Below, piece by piece: positions 21,712 to 34,127 of a DNA stretch of 64,000 nt. Below the pieces are notes generated by a model that saw only the letters and a program-made list of their open reading frames with translations, had not been told where the DNA came from and did no database searches. The position numbers and the translations under genes are program-made. Location of the stretch: positions 6,216,559 through 6,280,558 of the forward strand of contig SDUX01000004.1 of assembly GCA_008729055.1 (NCBI GenBank). The letters run 5' to 3'. How positions within the stretch are numbered: the stretch's first letter is position 1; every line of letters begins with the position of its first letter. Source of the stretch: Pyropia haitanensis. Its lineage: Eukaryota; Rhodophyta; Bangiophyceae; Bangiales; Bangiaceae.

Positions 21712-23083
21712 ATGCCATTGGTGGCGGCCGCCACCTTGCGGGCGACGCGCAGCCACGAGGCGCGGGCCCCCCCCGGGGCGCCGTCCGTCGCGAGCGCCCC
21801 CCCCCCCACCCCCCCCAGCAGCAGCGCCGCCGCCACCCCCCCCCCCCCCCCCACGGAGCGCGCGGCGGCGGCGGCGGCGGCCACGTCGCCCGCCCGCACC
21901 GCCTGGAGGGCGGCCAGCGCCAGCCGCCCCGCCGCGGCGGCCTCGACCCGCGTGCGGCGCGCGTCGAGCGTCGGCGCCGTGCCGGCGGCGGCGGCCGTGT
22001 CGGCGGCGGCGTAGGCGGGGTCGTCCAGGGGGGCGAGCGCCGCCGCCGCGGGGGGGGCCCCGCCGAGCCGCGCCGCCGCCGCCGCCTCGACCGCCGCGAG
22101 CGTCCGCCGTGCGGTGAGGAGGGTGGGCGACGCGCCCGCGCCCGCGGCGGCGGCGGCGGCGGCGGCCGTGCCGGCCACCCCCGCCACAGCGGCGGCGGGC
22201 GCAAACCGCGCCGACGGGGTGTCGCAGGGGGACGGCGCCGCGGCGGCGGCGGGGAAGGTGTGCGTCAGCAGGTGCCACAGCGAGTGCTCCAGGTGCAGGC
22301 GGTCCGCGACGGCCGCGACGCGGGACCTGCGGGCGGCGACAAAGTCACAGCGTCACCGGGGGGGTGGCACAGCGCGCACGGGCGGCAACCAAAACAGCGG
22401 GACGGCGCCAGGTGCGCCACGCGCGCGGACGGGCTTCCAGTCAGCATCATCGCAGGGCGCGGACCAGGTCAACGGGGCGGGGCGTGAAAAAACGGGCGGG
22501 GCGGCCGCGTGCGGCCCCTCCTCCGCCTCGCCGCAGCCGCCCGACACGCCCACGACCCCCCCCCCCCCCACCCCCCCCCCACCCCCCCCCCCCCCCTGCC
22601 GCCCGCCTCACACGCCGGGCAAAGCAGCCGCGCCGACACGCGCTGGTGCGCCCCCCCCCCCCCCCCCGCCCCCCCCCCCCCCCCCCCCCCCCTTCACCAC
22701 CCGCGCGCACACCCCCCACCACCCCCAACGTACCGCACAAACGGGTGCAGCTGGCGGTCCCGCGCAAACGCCACCGCCACCCCCGCCGCCGCCTCGACCG
22801 CCACCGCCATCTCGCGCGCAAAGCCCGCGGCGGCGAGGGCGCCCCCACCCCCCCCGTCGGGGGCGCCCCCCCCCGCCGCGTCCGCACCCCCCCCCCCCCG
22901 GCGACGCCACCACCAACGCCCGCCGTGGCGGCGGCGAGGATATCCCGCGCCGCGACGCGGAGCGCCGCCTCCCCGCCGCCGGCGAGTAGCTCCGCCGCGT
23001 CGCCGGGGACGGGCAGCAGCAGCGCCGCGCCGCCGGCGCCGAGGCTCACCCGGCTCGGCGCGGCCGCCGCGGCCGCCGCCGCC

Positions 23084-23115
<32 letters not shown>

Positions 23116-23259
23116 ACCCGCGGCGCCGCCGTCGGCCGCCGCGGGCGTCGCGGGAAACGCCAACAGCCGCCGGGCGGTCGGGTGCGGGGTGCCCAGCGGG
23201 CCGCCGCCACCGCCGCCGGCGGCGGGACCAAACGCGGCGGCACGCGCGCCGCCGCCGCC

Positions 23260-23297
<38 letters not shown>

Positions 23298-23406
23298 CGG
23301 CCGCGGCGGTGCGCGCGCGGGTCAGGCGGGGTGTAAAGGGGGAAGGCGGGAGCGTGGAGGGGGGCTGCCGCCCGTGCGGCGGCCGCAGGGGCGTCGTGGA
23401 CGCCAT
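19566..23406 (-). CDS. NUP107: Nucleoporin Nup107/Nup84, two exons
   Basis: Nup107 is a scaffold of the Y-shaped complex of the nuclear pore. The start is ATG 23406 (MASTTPLRPPHGRQPP). Exon 1 ends at 22734 after QLHPFVR. A 407-bp intron (donor GTACGTTGG at 22733, acceptor GCAG ending 22327) joins it in phase to exon 2 from 22326, giving SRVAAVADRLHLEHSLWHLL. Family hallmarks follow: TPLERALLGVLSGCAAPAV, LADFEDLVWARLSAAVV, then WDVIVRWATQLLAPARVVAAL. The C-terminus, ALGVAAVVADARWRLWEDFP, matches the conserved end of Nup107. A frame change in exon 1 falls in the G/C runs at about 22850-22900. Long Gly inserts lie between the helical segments. A 22-nt C run (sense) sits 6 nt before the ATG. Confidence 0.82.
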
Positions 23407-24109
23407 CGCGGCGGGGGGGGGGGGGGGGGGGGGGCGGGGGGAGGCGGAGGGCGTGTGCGGGGGGGTGACCGGGTGGAACGGGCGGGCACGAAGCCAGAAA
23501 AAAAAAAAAAAAAAAGGAGGGGGGGGAGGGGAGGAAGGGGCTTGAGGGCGATCGGGGCGGTAGCGCGTGACGCCCGTGGGCAGGGGGTGGGGGACGACTG
23601 CGGCGGGCGTCGGGGAGGGGGGGGACAGCGGATGGGGGGGGGGGGGGGGCGGAGGAGCGGCGCCCACAACGGCAACGTCCCCGACCGTGCGGCGCGCGCC
23701 AAGGCCGCGCCGCCAATCGCGGGGAAGAAAGTTTGAAAAAGTGGATCCGCGGCGCCCACACTTTGGCTGTGGGGTCGTCACACCAGTCGTACTTGGCTCA
23801 CCCATTGCCAACGTTGACGGATCCATTGTTGGGCACGCCCGTCGGGGCGGCGGCGGCGGGCTGCCTTGCTCGCGACTCCGACCCGCCGCGGGGAAGAAGC
23901 GGCGGCCGCCGTCGCGGCGGCCCCGCACGCGCGCCCCACCCCCGTTGCGCTCGTGCGCGACACCCGCGTCGCCGCGGCGGGGCGGTCGGCGTCGCCGCGA
24001 CGCGCCACACCGTAGCCGGTGCGCCCTCCAACCCCCCCCCCCTCGCTCCCCCCCCCTCTTTGGATTGGTTTTCTCCCCCCCCCCCCGCCCGCCCGCCGGC
24101 CGGCCGGCC
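23407..24109. promoter_or_regulatory. Divergent promoter region between NUP107 and mitochondrial S7
   Basis: Starts are 703 bp apart. It contains the 22-nt G run at 23413-23434, an 18-nt A run at 23498-23515 and G runs at about 23632-23650. A lower-GC core lies at 23720-23830. Confidence 0.5.
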
Positions 24110-25496
24110 ATGTCCCTCCTCGTGCGGGACCCGCTCGTCGCGCGCATGGCGCGCATGTTTATGCGGCACGGGGAGAAGACCAAGGCGATGGCCCTCATTG
24201 ACGAGGCGGTCGTGGAGCTCCGCCGTCGCCACGGTGTCGAGAGGTACGTGCGCTGTGCGTCGGAGGTGTAGTAGGGGGGGGGGGGGGGGGGGGGGGGGCG
24301 TGGCTGCCAGTGCCCGCCCCGCGCGCGGGGGTGTCCCGCGCAGGTCGCCGCGGCAATGGGCGCCGCGGCGCCCGCGGTCGTCGCCCCGGTATCTTGCCCT
24401 CGTCTTGGTGGTGGCGCCTGGGCTTGGCCGCCGCCGCTGGTGAGGTCCCGCGAGCGTCGTGGCGGGCCGCGGCCGCGGCACTGGCGGGGCGGGCGCCGCC
24501 CGCCGCGCCGCCCGTCGACGCGCCCCCCACCCCTGCGGGCGCGTACCAAGACGCGCGCGGCGGCGCGCGGCGGCGCGTGGGCTGCCTGCCAGACCCAAAA
24601 CTCACACGCTGCCAACCTCTGCCGCACTACCCCATTCTCCCTCCGTACGTCTGTGGCCCCGCCTCCCCTCCCTTTGCCGTGCCCCATGGCTTTGTTGGCG
24701 CCTCGCTTGCCACCCGCGTGCCTCTCCCCCCGGTCATTCCCCCCCCCCCCCCCTCTCCCTCCCTTTTCCCCCCCGCGCCCCCCCTCCCGCACCCACAGAC
24801 CCGTTGAGTTTATCCACGCGGCGGTGGAGAATGCCAAGCCGCTCGTCGAGACGATCAAGTGGAAGTCGGGCGGCCGCGCCATCCAGATGCCCGTCCCGTG
24901 CCGGCCGGCGCGGGCAGAGTCGCTCGCATTACGGCTGCTGCGGTGCGTTGGGGGGGGGAGGGGGGGATGTCCCGCTGTCATGACCTACCGAGGAGTGTGG
25001 GCCGCTGTTGGCTGTGCTGTGGGTGGGGCCCGCGCGTGGGCGTAAGGCGGGGGGGGGGATGGCGCGCGTCACGTACGGGGCGCCCCCCACGGGCCTGTCG
25101 GATGCGTGCCCACCCAGACTGTGGGGGGGGGGGGGGGAGGCGCCGCCCAGCACCGCCATCGTGGCGGGCCGCCGCCGCGTTGGACCCGCCGGGATGACCC
25201 GTTGGTGCACGCCCGTACTGACATTGGCTCTGCGGTTGCCTCCCCCCCGCCAGTCCCCCCGCTTTGTGTCTTGTGCTGCATGGTTGCCGTCCACGCGTCC
25301 CCCCACGTACGGTGTCTGTGTCGCGCCCGGCCACAGCGACTCGTTCCGGCTGCGGAAGGAGCACGGGGCGGGCCTGCGGCTGGCGGCGGAGCTGGTGGAC
25401 CTGTCCAACAAGACCGGCCGCACCCGCACGCGGCGGGACGACATGCACCGGGCGGCCGAGGCCAACAAGGCGTACGTGTTCTTTCGAAAGGCCTAG
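24110..25496 (+). CDS. RPS7: Mitochondrial ribosomal protein S7 (uS7m), three exons
   Basis: uS7 binds the 3' domain of small-subunit rRNA and forms part of the E site. Exons 24110-24243, 24799-24942 and 25337-25496 sum to 438 bp, exactly 146 codons including the stop. The introns (555 and 394 bp) have GTACGTGCG and GTGCGTTGG donors and CACAG acceptors. The joined 145-residue protein aligns along the whole bacterial S7: FMRHGEKTKAMALIDEAVVE, VEFIHAAVENAKPLVET, GGRAIQMPVPCRPARAESLA, LRLAAELVDLSNKTG and the end motif RDDMHRAAEANKAYVFFRKA. Red algal plastids normally keep their own rps7, so this nuclear copy most likely serves the mitochondrion, although no clear presequence precedes MSLLVRDPLV. 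The splice sites were chosen because they restore all S7 motifs in phase. Confidence 0.92.
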
Positions 25497-25961
25497 TCAC
25501 GAGAGGGAGCGGGGGTGGGGGGTGTGGGCAAGGCGGAACGCGTTGGAGCGCGGCGTGCCGCGCGGGGGGGAGGTGCTGTTGGACAGTGCCGGAGGGGGGG
25601 GGCACGGACGGCTGCGTGGGCGGCTTCTTGCTCGTGGGTGCTCCCCTGCTGGTCGGCCGTCCTTTCCAACTGCCGGCGCCGGTTGTGATGCGGTCCCCGC
25701 CCGTTGAGCCGTCGCGGGTACGCGACGGTATGGGCGGAGCGTCCGTGTCTCCTCGAGCTCCACGGGTCATCCACACGCGCTGCGCCCACGGCCAGTCGTC
25801 GGGGGGCGCTGCGGGTGGTAGCGGACTCGGCCGGTCCGACAGCCGCGACGGGCTGACGGCCCGCACACCCGCCGCGGCGTACCAAGAATAGACAGCGTCG
25901 CGCAGTCAAAGAAAGCAAGAAGCAGTCGGGCCCTTTCGCCCGCCCCCCCCCTTTTCCCCCC

Positions 25962-27856
25962 TCACCAGTAGTACCGCAGCAGCACAATCTCCCCCGTCGT
26001 GTCCCCCGTAAACGCAAAGCTCCCGTCCGTCCAAAACACCCCGTCCAGCGGCCGGAAGCCGTTTGCAAACTTGACGTCCCCCGCCGCGGCGGTGGCGCTC
26101 CCAAACAGCACCTCGGGGGTGACCGCCACGCCCGGCGCGCCGCGGCGGAGCACCGGCGCGCCGCGGGCGTAGCGGACGCGTGCGACGGCGTAGCCAACGG
26201 CGGGCACCCGGGACCAGCTGCCGTGGCTCAGCACGATCGCGTCGCCCGCGCCGCTGGCGGGAAACGCGTACCGCGCGGCCGCGGCGGGCGCCTTGGCGGG
26301 GGGTGGCGGCGGCTGGAAGGCCATGCCCAGCGGCGCCCAGTGGGCGGGCAGGCACGCGGCGGGGCGGACGACGCGGGCGGGGTTGCGGCAAAAGGCGTTG
26401 GTGATGGGCGTCCCGCGCCAGGTCTTGCGCGGCCGCCCGGGCCGGGCGGGGGCCGTAAAGGGGAGCCACGCGTGCTGCCGGCCGGGGACGGACTTGCGGG
26501 GGGGGGGGAGCGTGTGCTCAGACCAGCAGTAGGGGTAGCCGTAAAAGGCGCCGGGCCTGTCCAGCCGGTTGATTTCTTCGCCTACGGGAGGGGAGATGAA
26601 GGCGGCGGGAGAGGTCAGGCGGGTGGCACCAACGGCGGCGGCGGGGGCACCAAGAGTACAGGGGTGGGCCAGCGGGTGAGAGGCGACGCAAACACAGGTG
26701 ACCGTCAGTCGGGATGCTCTCGGGCACACGACGCCACGGGGGTCGCGGCGGCCGCTCCCCACGACTCCCCCGCAACCAGCTCCCGCCGCAGCCTCAAAAG
26801 TGACACCGCGGTGCGGCGGGGGTGGCCACGACAGGCACCCACCCCTGGCGGCGGCCGCCAACATCTCCACACCTGGCGGATGCATTCCACAGGACCGGCC
26901 CCACGTAGGCCGCTCACCCCCCCCTTCTCCACCCCACCTCCCCCCCCTGCATCGCCCTTGCCCGCCGCACAACGTACAAGGGTTGTCATCGGTAATGTCC
27001 CCCCCCAGCCGCTCATCGCGCACCACGTTGTTCCCGTTTTCCACCCCCCACAGCACCCCCTCCGCGTCAAACGCGAGGCCCACCTCGTTGCGCAGGCCGA
27101 GCGCCCACGTCTCCCCCCGCTGCCAGTGCAGCGGCCGCGCCGACGGCGCCGCCCACGACGCCACCACCGCCGCCCGGTACCGCTTGACCATACTCCGCCA
27201 CGGCGTGCCGTCGACGCCGTCGGTTTGGCGGCTGCCAATGGACATGAAGAGGTCGCCCGCGGCGTTGAACTGTAGGGTGCGCGTGTAGTGGCGGAGGACG
27301 ACCCCCCCTGGCATGCCGTCAATGACCACCTGCCGCACCCCGTTGCCAATCCACCGCCGCTGCCCTGGCTTGTACGGCCACCGAAAGACGCTCGTGTCGT
27401 TGGAGGCGTACAGGAACCCCCCCGCCACCGCCACCCCGTGGTTGAGGTTCACCTCCTCATCCGCCGGCACGAGCGTCACCGCCCGGAGGCGCGCGCGCAG
27501 CCCCGTCCGCGCCGCCCACGGCGGCAGGTGGTAGCTGCGGATGCGGCCCTTGTGCGGGCGGAACCGCTCGACGACGACCAAGTCCCCCGCCGCGTCAACG
27601 GTGATGCCCCGCGGGCCCGCCAGCCCCGACGCCGCCACGTACGCGCAGTAGCCGGGCGGCGTGACCGCGCCGGGGTAGCCGCCGCCACACGCGGCGCGGC
27701 GGAGGGCGGCGTCCTTCCAGGCGGGGGGGGGGTACGCCGGCCCCGCGCCGCGGCGGCGGCGGCGGGGATGGTAGCGGCGGCGGCGGCGGCGGCGGCCGCC
27801 GCGGCTGCCGCTGCCGCGGCCAGCACCCGCCGTAGACGCCGGGCGGGTGGCGCCAT
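25962..27856 (-). CDS. Secreted PQQ-type sugar/sorbosone dehydrogenase (six-bladed propeller), two exons
   Basis: The family includes L-sorbosone dehydrogenase and fungal AA12 pyranose dehydrogenases, which oxidise sugars with bound PQQ. The ATG at 27856 starts MAPPARRLRRVLAAAAA, an Arg-then-Ala signal peptide. Exon 1 ends at 26978. A 396-bp intron (donor GTACGTTGT, acceptor GTAG) joins NP-C-EEINRLD in phase, and exon 2 runs 26581-25962. Propeller motifs: SGLAGPRGITVDAAGDLVVV, VNLNHGVAVAGGFLYASND, TRTLQFNAAGDLFMSIGS, LGLRNEVGLAFDAEGVLWGV, NGFRPLDGVFWTDGSFAFTG and the end TGEIVLLRYYW. PQQ and calcium ligands were not verified residue by residue. One frame change is needed near 27723-27731, a run of G. 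Stops of this gene and S7 are 465 bp apart, convergent. Confidence 0.85.
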
Positions 27857-30800
27857 GATGGCAGACGCGGCGGGACGGCCAGCAGCGGGAGGGCGGCGGC
27901 GAGGGACAGGCGACGGCGGAGTGGCGGCGGGGTGGACGGGGAGCGGCAGCGGCCACCGCCGGGGTGAGGCGGGCAGACAGGGGCTGCCGACGCCGCGGGC
28001 GGAGCGGGGGGGGGAGGGGCGGCCGCGGCACGGCTCGAGGGGGGCAAGGAGGGGTGGCGGGCGTTGCCAGGCGGGACCGTAGCGTCCAGCGCGCGGTTGC
28101 CGCCGCTGACGTCCGCCGCGACGCGGCGGCGGCACCTCGTGCGGCCGAGCCGTGTGAGCCCAGCGGCGCACCCCCCCCCCCACCGGCGGCAGCGGCGGTG
28201 GCGGTGGCACCCGCGGCGGCGTGTGCGCCGACGCGCCGCGCGGCCGGCGCGGCGGTGTCAGGGGTGTCAGGGCTCCCGTTGGGTCGTCCCGTTGGAACGG
28301 AAGGGGGGGGGGGCCCACCGGGTGTCTCGACGGGGGGGGCGGGCGCCGCCGACGCGCGCCGCCAGCCGCGCCGCACGGGCGCGGCCGCGCGGCCGGCACG
28401 GCGGTCTCGAGGCTGACGACCGCACGGCGGTGTGCAGTCCTGTGTGGGCCCGCCCGTCGGGTTGCCACCAAGACTGCCGTCGCCGGCGAGTGGCCCCTGT
28501 GCGTGCCTGGTCACTGGAACGGGGCCGACCAGCGTGTTTGCGGGCACTTGCCGGTGCCAAGGCGGATCCGCCGACGCTTGAAGCGCCGCAGGCGGAGGTC
28601 GCCACAAGAGAATTGGCAGTAAGTAACAGAGTGGAGACGTTGGACGAAGCTCGTTGCCAAGTGGATTTCCTCCAAACCAATGGACCGCTGGTGAGCGGCG
28701 TCGCTCTTGGTCCCCCCACGTGGCGGTCGCCACAGCCACAGCGCCGTGTCCAGGTAGCCCCCCCTCCCCCCATGCGTCCATCCTCAAGGTCCCCGCGGCT
28801 CGCCTCTTCCGTAGCCCCGCCTCCGCGTCGACCATCATCTGTCCTGTTGCCGACCCCATGCATGCCCAATCATCCCCTCTCCCGCTCCACCACACCCGCC
28901 CGGATTCCTCCGGGGGTTGCCCCTCTCCCGCCCCACGTCCCCCGCTGGCTGCCGCGCAAACACCGCTACGTACTCTGCCGCGAACCGTTTGTTGCGCCCC
29001 CGCAGATGGAGGCGCCCAAACGGCGGCGCGCCGCCGTCAGCCAGGGGGGGGTGTGTGGGGCGGGGTGGCCGGCCGGCTGTATGCCCCCCCCCCCCGCCCC
29101 GCGCAGCAGAGCACGGTGCAGCGTAGCCGCGGTGCCGTGCGCGCCGCCGCGGCAGCCGCGCGGCGGGCCGCCACGATCCAGCCTCGCGTCACGGTGGGCG
29201 GCGGCAGCAGCAAAGGGGCCGTGTTGGGGGGGGGGGGGGGGGGGGGGGACCCCGACCGGCTGGCTGCCAACCCCCCCCCCCTCCACTTGCACCCGGCCGG
29301 CCGACGCTCCAGACGGCAAAACCGCGGCCGGGCGTCGGCACCTCCCCCCCCCCTTCCCCCCCTGGCGCCGCCGCTGGCGTTGCCGCCGGCGCGGGCGCGA
29401 GGACCCGACACCCCCCCCCCTGTGGAGCTCCCGTCCCTTCCCCGTCCGTCTTCCCCCCCCCCCACCCCTCGGCAGTCGCGCCAAAACCACCCCTCGTGTC
29501 CCTGCGCTGGGTGCTGTAGAAAACGCGATGGGTGGGGCTCGGCGCGGCCGGTGCCCCCCGCCCCCCCCCCCCCCCCCCCCCTCTCCGCCCCTCCCCCCCC
29601 CCCCCCACCTCCGTGTCAACCGCTCCCCTCTCCCCGGCGGTGGCGCCACGCGCACCCGCCCGGCCGGCACCCCCCCCCGACTGTCATTCCGTTCCCCGCC
29701 GCCGCGGGCGGCCGCCACACCCCGCCGCGGCGGCACCGCGCCCGCGGCGGCACCCACCCCCCCCCCCTCCCCCCCCAGCCGCCGCCGCCGGCCGCACCGC
29801 CCGCCGCCGCGTCGGCCATCGCGGGTCTGCCCGCGCGCAGCGCACGGCGCGGGGTGGTGGTGGTGTCTGGCGCGACACGGCTCCTCCCCCTCCCCCCCCC
29901 CCCCCCCGCCCCCCCCTCCGGCGGCGGCGGCGGCTACGGAACCCCCCCCCCTCCCCCTCCCCCGCCGGGCGTGGCACCGTCGCCCGCGGGCCCGCGCGAC
30001 GCCGCACCACCGCCCACCACCGCCGCCGCCGCCGCGGCGGGTGCAGCGTATCTCTAGACGTTGCCGCCCCTCCCCGTCCGTGTGGGGGAAGAGCGGGGGA
30101 GAGGGGGGGGGGGGGGGGGGGGGCGGGCGTGGCCCCGACGCCCCGCGCCGGCGCGGGGGCGGTGGTGGCTCGGCCGCGCCGCCGCCGCCGCGCGGCGGCG
30201 GCGGCGCCCCCACGACGCGGGGCCGCCGTGGCGGGTGGGGCGGCGCCGCCGCCCCGCCACGCCTGTCGGGCTGACGCCGCCCGCTGCGCGGCGGCGGCGG
30301 CGGCGGCGGCGGCGGCCGCGGCGGCCGCCGCGGCGGTACGTTGGCGCGCCCGCGGCGGGCGGTGGCCGCCGCCGCCGCGGGCTCGCCCCCGCCACCCGCG
30401 ACGCCGCTGCCGGCGCGCGCACGCGCGCCGGCCGCCCCGTCCGTCGCGACGGTCCCGCCACAGGGGGGGAACCCCCCACCGGCCGACGACGAGGCGGGGG
30501 GTGGGAAGGGGGGAGGGGACGGCCGGCTGGCGGCCAGCCGCGGCTGGCCGCCGACCGCCCGCGCGGCGGGGGAGGGGTGACCGCCGCCGCCGCCGCCGCC
30601 GCTGCCGCCGTGGGCGGGGGGGGGGGGTGCCGACGGGGTGCGCGGCGGCCGCCCGCGCGGCCGCCGCCCCTTTTTTTTGTTCCCGTGCCGCTGGCCGCCG
30701 GCGGCGGCGGGTGTCTGCGCACCCCCCCCTGCGGTGGGCGGTGCGCCGCCACGGGCGGCGCGACGAGCGGAACCGTCCCCGCTTGACAGGCGCGGGACGG

Positions 30801-31113
30801 CGTCGGGGGTGGCGGCGGTGGCCACCGCCGCGTCCCGTGTTCCGTTCCCCCCCCCCGCCCGCTGCCGCTCCCCTGCTGGACGCCCGCCGCGGCGGCAAGC
30901 CCCGGCGCCCGTCTACCCACACGGTGGCCCGCCGCCCCCATCCCCCCCCCTCCGCCGCTTCACCCCTCCCCAATCCCCGCTGCGCCCCCGCCGCCCGCGC
31001 CCTCCCCCACCCCCCGTGCGCTCCCGCCTCTTCCCGTTCCGCCCCGCCGCTCGCCCCTCCCCCCCGCTGCGGACCGCCGCTGCCCCCCCCCCCCACCTCA
31101 CACCGACGCCGCC
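27857..31113. other. GC-rich low-complexity region, no gene supported
   Basis: Long open frames exist on both strands (for example about 620 codons on minus, 28966-30825). They consist of Arg/Pro/Gly strings, the composition expected of random frames at this GC, and no domain is visible. Long C or G runs are frequent (29227-29248, 29559-29581, 30102-30121). An ATG at 29006 begins MEAPKRRRAAV, a plausible basic N-terminus, but nothing after it is convincing. A short lower-GC stretch lies at 28600-28990. Confidence 0.45.
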
Positions 31114-31189
31114 ATGGCGGGCGGCGGCGGCGCGCCACCGCGGCGCCGCCGCCGCCGGCTCGCACGCGGCGCGGTCGCCGTGGCGGTCG

Positions 31190-31245
<56 letters not shown>

Positions 31246-31313
31246 GCGGCGGCGGTAGCCGCCACCGCCGTCGCCGCGCACGACGGCGGCGGGCGGCCCG
31301 CGTCACCGCCCGA

Positions 31314-31347
<34 letters not shown>

Positions 31348-31969
31348 ATGGCCGCGCCGTTGGCGCGGTCGCCCGCACGGGCGGCGGCGGGCACGGCCGC
31401 CGCCACCCCCACCTGCACCCCAGCTGGCGTCGGCCGCGCGCCGCCGCCTGCCCGATCGCCGACGCCGCCGCCGCGGGCACCGTCGCAAACGCAGACGCCG
31501 TCGCCGACGCCGTCGCCGCCGTCGACGCCGTCGCCGGCGCCGACGCCGTCGGCAACGGCCGTGGACCACCGGGCGACCTCCCCGCCGTCGGTGACTGGGC
31601 CAGCCGCCGAGGCCGCCGCCGCCGCGACGCCCGCGGTGGCCACCCTGGCGGTCGCGGCGCCGGCCCGCCCCGCCGGCGCCCCGTCTTGGCCGACCGCGTC
31701 GGCCACGCCGACCGCGGCGGCAGCGGCCGAGCCCGTCGCCGCGACGCGGCTGCCGACCGTAATGCCAACGGCGGCGGCCGCCCCGGCGGCGACGCCGTCG
31801 ACCACACCCGTGGCGGAGACGCTGGCACCGACGGCGGCGGTCGCGCCGACGGCAACACCGTCGCCCACGGCCGTGGCGGAGACGCTCGCGCCAACGCCGA
31901 CGCCCGTGGCGACCGCGGCGCCGACGGCGACGGCCGAGCCAGTCGCCGAGACGCTGCTGCCGACGGCCA

Positions 31970-32023
<54 letters not shown>

Positions 32024-32024
32024 A

Positions 32025-32062
<38 letters not shown>

Positions 32063-32449
32063 TGACGCCAACGCCGACGCCGTGGCCGACGCCGACGCCG
32101 TCGCCGACGCCGACGCCTCCCGCAACGAGTGAGCCGACGGCCACTGCCGAGCCGCCTGCCGAGACGCTAGACCCGACCGTCACGCCGCCACCGACGCCGT
32201 TCCCCTCACTGTCGCCGACGCGAACGCCGTCGCCAACGCCGTCTCCGTCACCGTCGCCGTCGCCAACGCCGTCCCCGTCGCCGACGCCGTCGCCGACGCC
32301 GTCCCCGTCACCGACGCCGTCGCCGACCTCATCGCCCACACCCACCCCGCCCGCAACGGGTGAGCCGTCGGCCACAGCCGAGCCGCCGGCCGAGACGCTC
32401 GACCCGACCGTCACGCCATTGCCGTCGCCGACGCCGGCGCCATTGCCGT

Positions 32450-32484
<35 letters not shown>

Positions 32485-33747
32485 TCGCCTATGACGACAC
32501 CGGCGCCAACGCCCGGCGGTGGCGCGGCGCCGACCGACGATCCGTTCCCCGAAGAGAGCCCCCCGCCGGCCACCCCCCCCCCACCCCCCCCCCTACATCG
32601 CCGCCCCCTCCACGCCCATCCCCGGCGACGACGGCGCGGCGGTGCTCGCCATGGAGCTCCGCGTCACCCCCCGCTCGCGCGTCGACCTCGGCGTCGCCAC
32701 GTCGCTGGTGGCGGCGCTCGCCGCGCACTCGCGGACCAACCCGTCCAACTGGTCGGTCGTGACGCTCGTCGGCGCGACGGGCGACGCCGTCAACGTGACC
32801 GTCGAGCTGCGCTACCCGACGCGCGCCGCCGCGGCGCTGCGGCCGCGCCTCGACGCGCTCGCCGTCTACGTGGCGGCGCACGGGCTGGAGCGGACGCCGG
32901 CGCTGGCGGCGCGGCGGCTGTCGGTGGACCTGACGGGGACCAAGAGCTTGGTCGCGACGCCGCCCCGGTCGGGCGACGCCGGGGGTGGGGGGAGGGGCGG
33001 GGGCGGCGCAGCCGCCGCGTCGTCTGTGGGCATTGTCGTGGGCGCCGTCACGGCGGGCGTGGTGGGTGCCGCCGCCACCGCCCTCGCCGCGGTTGCGTTT
33101 GCGCGGCGGCCGGCCGGCAGCCGCGCGTCGCGGCCGCCGCCGTCGCTGCCGCCGTCGGCGCGGTGGGGGCCCCGCGGTGGGGGCGCGCCCGACGGTGGCG
33201 ACGGCGGCGACGGCGGCGACGGCGGCAGGGGTGGCGGGGGTGGGGGGGTGGCGGCGGCGGCGGCGGCGGGGGTGCCGAGGCGGGCCTGCGGGAGGTGGCC
33301 CTCCGGCCGACGCTGTCGGACGATGGCTTCCAGACCGGCTGGGCGTACGACGCGACGCCCGACGGCGCGCTCGCCGGCGTCTTCCCGTCCGTGTCGGAGC
33401 TGCCGCCGACCGACGAGCTGGCCGACGAGGAGGAGGAGGTGGACGAGGTGGACGAGGTGGAGGACGACGCGGGGGGGGGGCGGCCGGGTGGCTCGATGAG
33501 CGCGGCGGGTGGGGGGGGGGGGGGAGGGGGGGGGGCGCGGGGCGGGTCGTCCCGATCCAGCGGTCGCCCAGCCAAATACGCGACCTCCACGCGCTCGCCG
33601 AGTGCAATGGCGAGTGAGGTGGCCGCGGCGGCGGCGGCGGCGGCGACGGCCTGCCCGTGCCTAGACCTATCCGTGGCGCGTCGTTTTTTTTTTTTTTTTG
33701 TGCTTTCGCCCCTGCCGGGGCGGCGCTCGCACGCGGCGACTCGCTAG
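31114..33747 (+). CDS. Pro/Thr-rich cell-surface type I membrane protein
   Basis: Order of parts: an Arg-rich then Ala-rich signal peptide or anchor (31114-31290); a stalk of several hundred residues with PTPTPT and PSPTPS runs and recurring [19 protein letters not shown] blocks, likely O-glycosylated or hydroxylated; a globular domain (about 32640-32960; [40 protein letters not shown]) that looks SEA-like by position and size; a membrane helix [20 protein letters not shown] followed by Arg residues; and an acidic tail ([19 protein letters not shown]). The globular part and helix are in a different frame from the stalk, with switches at the C runs near 32574-32592 and the G runs near 33235-33248. 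The tail may end at 33747 or, after another G-run shift, at 33617. A 12-nt C run precedes the ATG. SEA assignment is inference. Confidence 0.6.
31974..32112 (+). repeat. ACGCCG hexanucleotide array encoding Pro-Thr
   Basis: More than twenty hexamers ACGCCG with scattered point changes. They encode the densest PT part of the stalk. Confidence 0.85.
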
Positions 33748-34127
33748 ACGCCCCGCGGGGCGTCCGTGCCCGCCCCGCCGTCCGTGCCACCGCCCCGGTG
33801 GCCGTGCGGGAGCCGCCCGCGCCGCGCGCCGCGCGCGGCGGCCGGCCCGCGCGGCGGCCGTCCCCGCGACACCCCCCCACCCTACCCCCCCCTCGGCGGG
33901 CAACGCCCGCCGCCCGTGGCACCCGGGGCCGTCTCCACTCCGTCCCCTCCCCCCTCCCCCCCCCCCCCAAAACACCGCCCGGCCCCCACCGTGCCGACCA
34001 CCAACATTCGCGCGACCGTACCGCCGCGCGCCGCGGCGGCACCCCGACGGCGGTCGGCGGCAGCGGCGGGGTTCCCCCCCCCCCGCCCACGCGCGCTGGG
34101 CTGTTGCCCCCCCCCCCCCCCCGCTCC

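Noticed and set aside
24110..25496. Plastid S7 instead of mitochondrial
   Set aside because: Red algal plastid genomes normally retain rps7 and no plastid transit motif precedes the start.
28064..32132. Very long open frames on plus (over 700 and 800 codons)
   Set aside because: They are Arg/Pro strings expected in off-frames of GC-rich DNA, overlap equally long minus frames, and the second runs antiphase through the Pro/Thr-rich gene.
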